A program made the position numbers and the translations under genes. A DNA stretch of 64,000 nucleotides from Opisthocomus hoazin. Lineage: Eukaryota; Chordata; Aves; Opisthocomiformes; Opisthocomidae. This document shows positions 23,633 to 34,459 of this stretch, piece by piece. Under the pieces are notes generated by a model, which worked only from the letters and a program-made list of their open reading frames with translations, ran no database searches and had not been told where the DNA came from. Where the stretch lies: NCBI RefSeq assembly GCF_030867145.1, contig NC_134443.1:2852001-2916000 (forward strand), given 5' to 3'. Position 1 is the first letter of the stretch. Each line of letters opens with the position of its first letter.

Positions 23633-23705
23633 TATAAATGCCGTAGCCCGACGCCGGCTTGCCTCCCGCCCTGCCCCGTCCTCGGCTGTTTCATCTGAGC
23701 TGTCG
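23633..23705 (+). promoter_or_regulatory. S100A4-like gene 2 promoter and exon 1
   Basis: TATAAAT at 23633-23639 in the context GGGCTATAAATGCC; exon 1 ends at 23705 in GCTGTCG|GTAAGC. Confidence 0.75.
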
Positions 23706-23709
23706 GTAA

Positions 23710-24612
<903 letters not shown>

Positions 24613-24681
24613 GCGCGGGGCACCGACGCCGGGCTGCATCGCCTCCCCCGCCGCCCTCCCGCTGTCTTCCTGGTGCTCGTT

Positions 24682-24687
24682 CAATAA
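24682..24687 (+). terminator. Polyadenylation signal of S100A4-like gene 2
   Basis: AATAAA in GTTCAATAAAGGTTGC about 70 bp after the stop. Confidence 0.8.
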
Positions 24688-25304
24688 AGGTTGCTTTAAA
24701 GTTTTCCGCGTGCTTTGCCGTGGGGGTTTCTCGCCCCAGGGACAGGGGTGCAGCCACGTTGAGGAAGACCCCCGTTTCCCTTCCACGTGTGCGTTGCGGG
24801 TACCGGATAACGAAGGAGAGCAAGGGCACTTCCGAGCTGGAGTTTGCTCTGCCGCGGCGTGGAAATTGTGTTCCCTGAGCCCTCGTAAACTGCTCGCGGG
24901 GCTGATCCCTGCCAGCCACGTTAGCGTGAGTCAGCGGCGCGCGCTGCCCGGCAGCTCCCTGCCCTGTAGCCCCAGTAACTGCTTCGCGGCCGTGCAAGGG
25001 AAAGCAGGAGCTTTCACAGGGATTAACTATTCCATCCGGCACCGGGACCGTGAACAACTCTTTTTTTAGCCGTAATTATTCAGCTCACACGGGGTCACCA
25101 TCTGCCCCCCAACCTGCTGCTCCGTGGGGCAGGACCTGCTGCGTCGGGAAGTCACCCAGGAGCCCTGTCCCTCCCCCGCCCCACGCGAACCCTTGGGGAG
25201 CGGGGTTCCGGCTGCGTTCCTGCTCGAGGTGGGGTTGCGGCGCGCAGAGGAGTGGCTTCGCCCGTGCGCCCGGCCAGCCGGCATGGCGGGACCCGGCCCG
25301 CGGC

Positions 25305-25385
25305 TACAAATGCGAGGAGCTGCGAGGCCACAACCTTCCCTTCCCCTCCCCGGAGCCTGCCCTGCTCACATCTGTAAGGGTCCCT
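25305..25385 (+). pseudogene. Decayed S100-type promoter and exon 1
   Basis: GGCTACAAATGCGAGG at about 25303 resembles the GGCTATAAATGCC promoters of the two upstream S100 genes with the TATA changed to TACA. It is followed, at the usual spacing, by a possible donor CATCT|GTAAGG. I read it as the remains of the S100A6 promoter. Confidence 0.35.
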
Positions 25386-25721
25386 TTCCTCCCCCGATCC
25401 CCTTTTCCCCCCCGCTGAACATCTGTGGCCAACCTGGGCTTGCGTGCCGGGCTCCAGATGTGCAGCATGCCCCTTCCAGATGTGGATGTCCCCCGCCTCC
25501 ACCCCACCGGGAGCTGGACCTTCATCAGTCAGCTCGGGGCTGCTCCCAGAGGCACCGGCAAGCGGAGATGCCACCAAGTCTTTGCTTCATCCAGGCCCAG
25601 CTTCCCCCCTCAGGATGCCCCCTCTGCCAGCCCCGGGGTCTGCGTGTGGACATGGCCTGGAGCTGCTTTTGGGCTGTACCCCGTGAGTCACCCTGCAGCT
25701 GCCGGCCCCAGCTGACGCAAT

Positions 25722-26676
25722 GTACTCAGCCCAGTCTTGTTCAACTTCTTCATCAATGACCTGGATGAAGAGTTAGAGTGCACACTCAGCAAGTTTGCTG
25801 ATGATACTAAACTGGGAGCAGTGGTGGACACACCGGCAGGCTGTGCTGCCATTCAGCGAGACCTGGACAGGCTGGAGAGCTGGGCAGAGAGGAACCTGGT
25901 GAGGTTCAACAAGGGCAAGGGCAGGGTCCTGCACCTGGGGAGGAACAACCCCAGGCACCAGTACAGGCTCGGGGTGGACCTGCTGGAGAGCAGCTCTGCG
26001 GAGAGGGACCTGGGTGTGCTGGGGGACGACAGGGTGACCACGAGCCAGCAGTGTGCCCTGGCTGCCAAGAAGGCCAATGGGATCCTGGGGTGCATCAAGA
26101 GGATTGCGGCCAGCAGGTCGAGGGAGGTTCTCCTCCCCCTCTGCTCTACTCTGGTGGGGCCCCATCTGCAGTCCTGTGTCCAGTGCTGGGCTCCCCAGTT
26201 CAAGAAAGATGAAGAGCTACTGGAGAGAGTCCAGTGGAGGGCTGCGAGGATGAGGAGGGGACTGGAGCATCTCTCCTCCGAGGAGAGGCTGAGGGAGCTG
26301 GGCTTGTTCAGCCTGGAGAAGAGAAGGCTGCGAGGGGACCTTAGAAATGCCGATCAATACCTGCAGGGGGGGGGTCAGGAGGACGGGGCCAGACTCTTTC
26401 CAGTGGTGCCCAGCGACAGGACAAGGGACAACGGGCACAAACTGAAGCAGAGGAAGGTCCAGCTGAACCCGAGGAAGAACTTCTTCCCTCTGAGGGTGAC
26501 GGGGCCCTGGCCCAGGCTGCCCAGGGAGGCTGTGGAGTCTCCTTCTCTGGAGATATTCCAGCCGCCCTGGCCGCGGTGCTGTGCAGCCTGCTCTGGGTGA
26601 CCCTGCTTGGGCAGGGGGTTGGACTGGGTGACCCACAGAGGGCCCTTCCAACCCCAACCATTCTGTGATTCTGTAA
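25722..26676 (+). mobile_element. CR1 LINE, 3' part with open reverse-transcriptase frame
   Basis: A 5'-truncated CR1 copy of about 950 bp. A frame open from 25737 to 26600 encodes the C-terminal part of the reverse transcriptase: [10 protein letters not shown], then the catalytic-site block FADDTKL, then [28 protein letters not shown] and [10 protein letters not shown]. The copy ends in the family's terminal repeats ATTCTGTGATTCTGTA (about 26660). The intact 287-codon frame suggests it is the youngest CR1 in the window. It sits inside the remains of an S100A6-like gene. Confidence 0.93.
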
Positions 26677-26934
26677 TGCCCCGGGGTGACATGATGGTGG
26701 GATGCGGAGCAGCCCCCTGCCCGCTCAGAGACAGACCCTGGGGGCTGTGCTGAGCTGGGTCTGGAGGAGCTTTGCTCCCTCCTGCCCTGCTGGCACCAGG
26801 GCAAGCAGGAGGGTTGGAGAGCATCCCCCGGGATGGAGATGGAGCGATGCCCTGGGTGCTCTCACTCCCTGCTCCAAGGCTGCACCAGCTCCTGGTCGCT
26901 CCCCGAGATCCCCTCCATCCCCACGCTGCCCACA

Positions 26935-27065
26935 GCCATGGCATGGACTGGACCGGAGCCATAACCAAGACGAGGAAGTGAATTTCTAGGAGTGCGTCAG
27001 CTTCCTGGGGGCCCTGGCCGCGACCTGCGGCGATGCGTTGGAGGAATGCAAAACGTGGAGCTGGG
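26935..27065 (+). pseudogene. S100A6-like relic, EF-hand II exon
   Basis: The plus strand reads LDRSHNQDEEVNF, a TAG stop at 26987-26989, then ECVSFLGALA and a decayed tail. Human S100A6 has [22 protein letters not shown] here, so the stop replaces the Gln codon and two residues are extra in the calcium loop. A CCACAG acceptor precedes it. No exon 2 is visible; the CR1 copy at 25722-26676 occupies the expected place, and a decayed promoter lies beyond it. The position just after the S100A4-like genes fits the mammalian order. Confidence 0.65.
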
Positions 27066-27319
27066 CCAGCCGGTGGGGTGAGGGGTCCTGGGGGCCTGCC
27101 GTGAAGTTTTTTTCGAAGTTTCACATTCTAGAGTTTTGTTGCTGTGTTTCTGGTCATTTTAGAACCTTAAATAAATGAAAACCTCATGCATGGCACTGTT
27201 TATTCTCTTGCCGGGGGTGGGTGGAAGGGAGCTGGTGAGGGGCTGCACCCAGTGCTGGTGTCCCTGCAGACAGCTCCTGTTGGGTGCTGGCAATGCTCTG
27301 CCCATCCTTCTGCCCGAGA

Positions 27320-27388
27320 CTCCGACGATGGTTGAACTTGATGATCTTAGAGGTCTTTTCCAACCCATGATTCTGTGATTCTATGACT
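27320..27388 (+). mobile_element. Short CR1 3' tail
   Basis: The segment TTGAACTTGATGATCTTAGA through CCAACCCATGATTCTGTGATTCTATG is the 3' tail of a different CR1 subfamily, in plus orientation. Confidence 0.8.
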
Positions 27389-27591
27389 CCCACCCAGGCA
27401 CCGCACCCTCAGGTTTGCAAGGGCTGGTTTGCCAGGAGACTGGGGTTGAAGCTCATCCCCCTCCACCCCAAACGCAGGGCATAGGAGTTGTTCCATGAAC
27501 CCCAGCTTCTGAGATCCAATGCTCACCTGAGCATCAATATTAGGGGGGGCAAAAGAAAATATCTATCAGTGAAACACCCAAGAATGCAAAT

Positions 27592-28030
27592 CACAGAATC
27601 ACAGAATGGTTGGGGTTGGCAGGGCCCTCTGTGGGTCACCCAGTCCAACCCCCTGCCCAAGCAGGGTCACCCAGAGCTGCACAGCACCGCGGCCAGGGCG
27701 GCTGGAATATCTCCAGAGAAGGAGACTCCACAGCCTCCCTTGGGCAGCCTGGGCCAGGGCTCCGTCACCCTCAGAGGGAAGAAGTTCTCCCTCGTCTTCA
27801 TGTGGAGCTTCCTGTGCTCCAGTTTGTGCCCGTTGCCCATTGTCCTGTTGCTGGGCACCACTGGAAAGAGCCTGGCCCCGTCCTCCTGACCCCACCCCGC
27901 AGATATTGATCGGCATTTCGAAGGTCCCCTCGCAGCCTTCTCTTCTCCAGGCTGAACAAGCCCAGTGCCCTCAGCCTCTCCTCGTAGCAGAGATGCTCCA
28001 GGCCCCTCATCATCCTCGTAGCCCTCCCAG
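27592..28030 (-). mobile_element. CR1 LINE 3' fragment
   Basis: An inverted CR1 copy opening CACAGAATCACAGAATGGTT and extending through the tail into the 3' part of the reverse-transcriptase frame. It faces the two plus-strand CR1 pieces immediately upstream. Confidence 0.9.
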
Positions 28031-29570
28031 AGGCAGGTGAAAGGGACCTCCCTGCACGCCCTTTGCCCTTTTTGTGCCTGATCCATGACTACTTGAAGCT
28101 GGTGTGATGCCACTCGCAGGCATCCCAGCCTGCCTGCACCCATCCACACCCCTGTCACCGCCCTGCCACCGTGCCCTCGGGGCTGTACTGGCTCAGTCGC
28201 TGCAGCACCAGTACTCCCAGCCCCGTGGCTGCGTTTGGTCATGGGGCCGATGCCAACAGCTCACAGCGGCTCTTTCACCGGAGCGTGGGCTGCCACGGCG
28301 TGGCAGGGTACGTGCCCTGACCTCCCGGCGTGCGGGTACACGGCTTCCATGGCAGACTGGGCAGCAAACGGCAGCATATGAGCACCCACGGCGCATGCGC
28401 ATCTCCTCCCACCTCCCCACATGGTACAGGCACATCCCTTCACACCTCCCCACGCGTGTCCCATCACGTCTCGCCGGTGGAACATCCGTGTCCCGCTGAT
28501 CAGCCCTGCGTGACTCCCCTTCCCGGAGAGAACACGCCTGTCTCCCGCCATCACACAACCCGCCCCTTGGTTTCACTCTTACGCAATTTTAGCTTTTCCT
28601 GACACCGGTTCCTCATTCTCCTGGATTAGGAGGCTGGTGGGGAGAAGTTTCACCACCGCTGTCCTTCCCATCTCCCAGAAGCCTCGACGGCTAGCATGGG
28701 CTTTTTGCTGTGCCAGTCCCACCAAGCACAAACTTGGGGTGAAGCACTTGGGCATCCTCAGGCACAGACTCCTCGCCAGCCCCCCCAGACTGTCTTTGCC
28801 CCAAGACACGCAGGGTTTAGCAGCCAGTGCCAGGCACTTGGAGCACCATGGGGTCTCCCACAAAGAGCAGCATCCCCCCAACACCAGGAACAGGCAGTGA
28901 TTACTAATACCCTTGGTTATCATCAGGCAGCAGTTATGGCTACCGGGAAGTGCCACCTCCCAAGACTGGCTGGCAGGTTTCCAGCACGCTGGTGCACCCG
29001 GATTTATAACATCTTTCTTGGCTCCCTGGCTAGCTGTTAAGAAATGATTCAGGAGGAATGCTGCTTGTGATTTTGGAGAGGTGACTGACGGGTGGGATGC
29101 ATGGGCCATCCCCCAGCACCCGTGCAGCAGTGTTCTGGGCGCAGACACCACACCTCCAGCCAAATTCAACAGCATCAGGGCAGATACAGGAGTGATGAAC
29201 CGCACCATCCGTTGGGAAAAAACAGCTTCACCCCACTGAGGATGCTCACCCAGCACCTTCCGTGTGATCTGGAAAAGTTCCTCTTCCATCATGTCTGCAA
29301 AGACCCCCAAACTCTGCAGGAATGTCCTGGCTCCTGGGAAAGTCCCTGCACCGTCACTGAGCTATGATGCTGGCTTCCTGCAAATGTCTCTTTTGGTGTT
29401 ACCTTGTTTTGCCCTAACGAGTTTTGTGCGTCCCCTCCCTCGTTAACAGTGGGAGCAGCCAGTTCCTGGAGCCAAGGAAGAAATTGCCGCCTGGGCGTGC
29501 TGCGTAGCCTTGCACAATTCCTGGGGTTATTGCCCTGAAGGAAATTTTAGGGTGTCACAAATCGTAGCTA
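28031..29570. other. Intergenic, no gene seen
   Basis: This gap separates the S100A1-to-A6 block from the calgranulin-type block. No exon with S100 signature was found on either strand. Confidence 0.45.
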
Positions 29571-29578
29571 AGGGAGAG

Positions 29579-29680
29579 TATAAAAGAGACCTCACCTCCA
29601 CCGTGCCTTCACTGCTCCTGCCCGCTCCTCTCCTCCCGTGCACCACTGTCTGCAGAAGTCAGCCCCAGAACTGCTCATAG
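29579..29680 (+). promoter_or_regulatory. Calgranulin-type gene 1 promoter and exon 1
   Basis: TATAAAA at 29579-29585; the non-coding exon ends at 29680 in CTCATAG|GTAAGT. Confidence 0.75.
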
Positions 29681-29850
29681 GTAAGTAGGTCCTTGCCGAA
29701 TGGTGGCTTCAGGCTCCATGCTGCTGAAATTGCCACTAGGATGAGTGAACCCAACCTTGCTGGGCAGCCAGAGGCTGGCTGGGGCTCCCGGAGGACAGGG
29801 GAGTCCTCTGATGGGGTTTAATGTTTTGCTGTCTGTCTCTTCCTAGAAAG

Positions 29851-30434
29851 ATGAAAACCGACCTGGAACTCGCCTTGGAGTGCATCGTCAACGTCTACCA
29901 TCAGTATGCCATGAAGAAACCCATAGATGACTACCTGAGCAAGACCGAGTTCTCGGACCTGCTGAAGGAGACCGCCCAGCCCTTCCTCCACAACACGCTG
30001 CCGGTAAGAGCCAAGCATGGCCAAGCTCTCCTAACACTGGCGAGAGCTTGCAGGAGTGGTGACCTCCTCGGGGCATGGGGGTGCCTGAGAGCCTCCCAAG
30101 GGGGAGGGAGGATTTTTCTAGGGTTTTCCTGAAACTGTGCAGTCCTTGCTGGGTGAGCCTCATGCCACAGCTGTGGGCTGACAGGGTGACCCTGAACCCC
30201 ACTGTTCTTCAGGCTGACTCTTTCATGTTTGTCCTGCTGCAGCCTAAAACAACTGTTGATGACTACATAAGAAAGCTCTTCACCAAAGCAGACCACAACC
30301 GTGACGGTCGCCTGAAGTTCACCGAGTTCCTGACCACCCTGAGTCTCATAGTCATTGAAGCCCACAAGAGGTCCCACCAGGGTCACACGAGCCATGACCA
30401 TGGCCAAGACCATGGTCACGATCACGGCAACTGA
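29851..30434 (+). CDS. Calgranulin-type S100 (S100A8/A9/A12 group) with His-rich tail
   Basis: Coding exons 29851-30003 and 30243-30434 give 114 residues with a phase-0 junction; exon 2 starts at 29847. The N-terminal half is MKTDLELALECIVNVYHQYA. EF-hand II is DHNRDGRLKFTE (68-79), with Lys at loop position 9. The metal site of the S100A8/A9/A12 group is complete: His17 and Asp27, then His92 and His96 (HxxxH). The tail is rich in His and Asp-His-Gly (HDHGQDHGHDHGN), like the His tail of S100A9. Zn/Mn sequestration and neutrophil or epithelial defence are inferred. The position before the MRP126-like gene agrees. Which mammalian calgranulin it matches one-to-one cannot be told. AATAAA is at 30563-30568. 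Confidence 0.9.
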
Positions 30435-30562
30435 AGTGGTTGGTAGGGTGACTGTGCCCATGGGATTGTACTCCTCCAGCAGCATCATCCCTTCCTGTTG
30501 TCCACAAGCACAGACAAACCCGTATCCAAAGCTCTGTCATCTGTTTCTGCCCATGGCATTGA

Positions 30563-30568
30563 AATAAA
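30563..30568 (+). terminator. Polyadenylation signal, calgranulin-type gene 1
   Basis: AATAAA about 130 bp past the stop. Confidence 0.8.
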
Positions 30569-30579
30569 ATTTCTTTCTT

Positions 30580-32650
30580 GAAGCACAAAATGCATCTGTG
30601 TTATGTGTCCAGGGACGATGCGTTATGCACTCAGCCGATGGCTGGGGGGGGTTCAATGCAGGTTGCACCAGAGAAGCAGTGGGAAAGGGAAGGCGGCGTG
30701 GGGGGACCCTGCTCCCAGCAGAGCGGGGAGCCGGGCCAGCAGTGCTCTTGGGTCCCAACTGAGCAGCACAGGCTGTGTGGGCTCCCCGTTCTGAAGCACA
30801 TCAGACCCTGGCACCCTCCCTGGTGCCTTGCCGAGGCTCGGTGGGTTCCCTGCACGGGGTGGTTGGCCCCAGCACCCTTCACCTCAGCAGACGGTGGGGT
30901 GCGTAGTACCCCTTCACACTCGTGGGGTTCCCAGGTAGGGGAGGCTGGTGGCTGCATAAGAGCATCCTCAGCCCCGGTTCTCCTGGCCCCTCTTTGCACC
31001 AGCTCCAAGACGTGTCAGGGGTGAAGCCCAGCTGCAGGCTGCTTCCCCAGGTGGCTACCGAGACCCAGCTCTGGAGCTGGGGTGCAGCACCCTGGAGGTG
31101 CGTGAAAATGCGTTTGCAATCTGCAAAGCAACCAGAGCTTATCTTGCAAACCCCGAGACAGCAAAGAACGAGGCTGGGGGGCTCTGGGGAAGCTGGTGTT
31201 AACTCTGCACCATAAAGGCAGATGTTTTTGTTAGAGTGGGCCAACAGCCCCCCAGGTCACAGCACATTTACAAGCCATTGTGGGCTCCTGGGGACTGGAT
31301 ACATGAGTGGAAAAGAGCTCCTGCATCTGCTGGTGATGGTGCACTGAGGGGCAGACCCTCAGGAGCATTCAACATTTCCAATGTCAGTTGAAACTAGAGG
31401 TCCGTCCCGTGTGAAACCGAGCCATGAAAGGAAGCATGGGGCTATCACGTGGTTACTCGCAGTCGATAACACAGGATCACTCTCTGGCTCCACAATTTTG
31501 ATGTGGGGGAGCAGCCCTTGTCCCTCAGAGACAGATCTTCTTCACTTCCCTGCCAGGTTGTCACTTGGGTATCGCTCCCCTTGCAGAGCTGGGCTGCCTG
31601 CCCCGCAGGTTTTGGGGAGGGTGGCTGGGAAAGTCTGGAATTCAGAGCCCACGGGTCTGTCTGCGTGAGGACTACACAAGCACACGGGTCAAAAGCCAGC
31701 CTCTGCTGATGCTGTGCAAGGCCAGCTGAGGAACGAGGATGGAATTTCGGATTGTCACCCGTCTCTAAGGAGTAGAGCAGGAAACAAAAAAGCAACAAAG
31801 TGAGTCAGGGGTACCAGAATACAGCTCAGGCAACAGTTCTTGATACTGCTCCTGGGACGTGCAAGAAGCGTCCTCAAACAGGAAAGTTTACCCTTTTATT
31901 TTTTGTTCCTACCCTCTTCCTGGAATCTATTGTCTGATTTTTACTACATCTTATAGTCTCTTCATTCTTCTGGTACCTGTTCTGCTAACGCAAGAGAAGT
32001 GGCACAGAGGTGACTGTTGCAAAACACTTGCTAGTTAATGCTCCAGTCAGCAAAGACCCCGACCTCAGATTTTCTTCTTGTTTTATGCCTCCACAAGGTT
32101 TCTGGAGCAAGAGAAAAGGTCTTGTACAAGTGATGTGAAAATAGAAAGCAATGGAAAATACTCTGGAAAAGAATTCATTAAGAGGTGGATGTTGCCTTCA
32201 TCTTTGCTAGTGTTCAACCAGTGAATGTTGTAGAAAACATAGAGATCACATTGAAAACCACTGAGGGACATGAGTCATTCATGTCTCTCTGAAACAGCCC
32301 ATCTTTCTTCTACACCGGCATGAGAGCATGCAAAATTTTCAGCCCACTGCAAAACTTGCGGATTTTTGGCAAGTCCTGCCAAGGTGGACTTGCCCTTCAC
32401 ACTCACGTTGAGGTGTGATGGTACACACAGCGTTTTTGCCATTCTTAGCCCAGTGTGTGAGCAGCTCATCCCCATCAGCGGTCACGGTGGGGTGGAAGGA
32501 CAGCATTTCCAAAGCTTGGTGGGTGCAACCAGGAACTATGTGTAGAGGTATGACACCGGGAGGGGTTCAGAAGTTCCCACCTTGCAATTTCCAGGTACGG
32601 GAAACTCAAGTTGTTGCTTGCAGCAGGTGTGTCACCGTCGCTGATGAAAG
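30580..32650. other. Intergenic, no gene seen
   Basis: About 2 kb with no recognised exon, repeat family or RNA gene. Confidence 0.45.
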
Positions 32651-32665
32651 AGGACCTCAGACATG

Positions 32666-32738
32666 TATAAAAGGGCCATCCAGGCTCTTGGATCACTACA
32701 ACAGACCGATCCTTCGAAAACCTTCCTTGGAGACGAGG
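32666..32738 (+). promoter_or_regulatory. Calgranulin-type gene 2 promoter and exon 1
   Basis: TATAAAA at 32666-32672; the exon ends at 32738 in GACGAGG|GTAAGT and contains no ATG. Confidence 0.7.
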
Positions 32739-33613
32739 GTAAGTGACACTGCAACGGTTCTTACTGGAAATAAGATGAGGGAGAAAGAATTTTGAATATG
32801 GCACTTCATGCTGTGGCTGTTTTGTTCCAGGGTAATGCTTTCTGCTTGGGACAGGGTAGGAGGCTGGTTTTGGCTACAACAATACAAGTATAAATTCATC
32901 GTATTTCTGTGTCATCTGTAGTCTGGGTGTAATTGTTTCCACTGGCAAGGAGGGAGCCCTTTGGGGTTGTCACCGGCATGATGGCATCCAGCAGAAAGCA
33001 GGGTCTCTGTGCTCAGTGACTGTGGTAAAAAGGGTTTGCAGCCCAAAGAGGCAAGGGAGATTCACAGAAAGAGGAAGCTGCAGAGAAGCCCGTACCTGAA
33101 CTGTGCTCCCGTCCTCACTCATCCTTGCTGTCTGTGGCACAGTACAGATACACAGCCGCAGCCTCAAGGGTTTGTCTAACTTGCCTGGCAAATGCCTCCA
33201 GGTCCGTAAGAACAAGCCACTTCTTGGGTGAAGCTAAAATTAGAGGCGGTTGGGTGATGCTGTAAAACGATGATTTTCCTAAAACTACTTATTACCCGCT
33301 CAGCCCTGAGGAGCCACTGACTGCCCCTGGGCACACTCAGTGCTGCTGGCTTGCTCCTCAGCCCTAGCAAGATGTGGCTCCTGCTGCAGATCTTCTGCTA
33401 GGCTGGGGAGAATGCAATGCAAACCTCCCTTGGGGTGCCTGGGATGGGGGCCAAGAGCATGGCACAGGGTGCCTGACTTTTGATACACCTAATGGTCTTG
33501 AGGTTTCTCCAAACACTTTCGGCAGGTACTTCAAAAGCTCAGCCATGTCTGCAAGCACCCAGGCTGGAACCACCCTTCCCAAGCCTGCTTGTGGTTTCCC
33601 TGGAAACTGCACA

Positions 33614-34346
33614 ATGGAGAAGGCCCTGAAAACCATTGTGGATGTCTACCACCGTTACAGCATCCGGGAGGGCAAGCCTGATTCACTGAACTTCAACGAC
33701 TTCAACACGCTGCTGAAAGAGCAGGCACCAAACTTCCTGAAGGCTTGCGTGAGTGCTTACAGGACCTCTGTTGTACTCCCCAGGGTGATGGTCTCCTCAG
33801 GGGGGTGGTGGGTGCGATGAGGCTGAGGTTGGCTCCAGGGATGCTCCCAGGGGAATGGGGTACAGTCCCCACCAAGGGCTGTGGCTCACGGAGTGGGTTT
33901 CTGCTATCAGAATCAGCTTGTCCATGCGCTGTGTGGACACCTGCACTCATCCCTCCCACCACCGCAGGGCTGCTGAGCAGCCAAGGGGACTTGGGACAAG
34001 AGCCTCCTCATCTGGGGTTTTAACTAGGGGCCAACTGCAAGGTAAAAGAGGGTCACAACAGTCCTGCAGCTTCCAAACCCTTCCCAGGGTATGCAAGAAT
34101 AAAGCTGGCTCAGTTTCCACCTGTGGCTGTGCAGCCTAGGGAGGGGGGCACGCTGACACATGTCCTGTCCCCCCACTGTAGGAAAGGTACCGTCCAGGCT
34201 ACCTGCAGAACCTCTTCAGAGAGACGGATGTAAATAAGGACCACGATCTGTCTTTCGAGGAGTTCACCACTGTATTGTCCAAGATTACCAACGACGCCCA
34301 TCACATCAGCCACAACGAAGACCGCTGCGGACCAGACAAGGATTGA
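33614..34346 (+). CDS. Calgranulin-type S100, second gene
   Basis: Coding exons 33614-33748 and 34182-34346 give 99 residues with a phase-0 junction. The N-terminal half is MEKALKTIVDVYHRYSIREG, close to the ALNSIIDVYHKYS block of mammalian S100A8. EF-hand II is the canonical DVNKDHDLSFEE. The metal ligands are complete: His13 and Asp23, then His85 and His89. The start is uncertain. MEKAL lacks the three or four residues usually found before it, and an in-frame ATG at 33545 would add 23 residues (MSASTQAGTT...). No acceptor with a clear pyrimidine tract lies between them; candidates are ACCCAG (about 33562) and CCCAAG (about 33583). AATAAA is at 34446-34451. Confidence 0.82.
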
Positions 34347-34445
34347 AATCTCCATGCTTCCCCGTGAAAATCTCGGAGGGGGTTGCTTACAGGAGTTGGG
34401 CTCTGGCTGCTTTCTATCTGCTTGGATCATTTGTGCTTGTGAGAC

Positions 34446-34451
34446 AATAAA
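34446..34451 (+). terminator. Polyadenylation signal, calgranulin-type gene 2
   Basis: AATAAA 100 bp past the stop. Confidence 0.8.
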
Positions 34452-34459
34452 GCATCACT

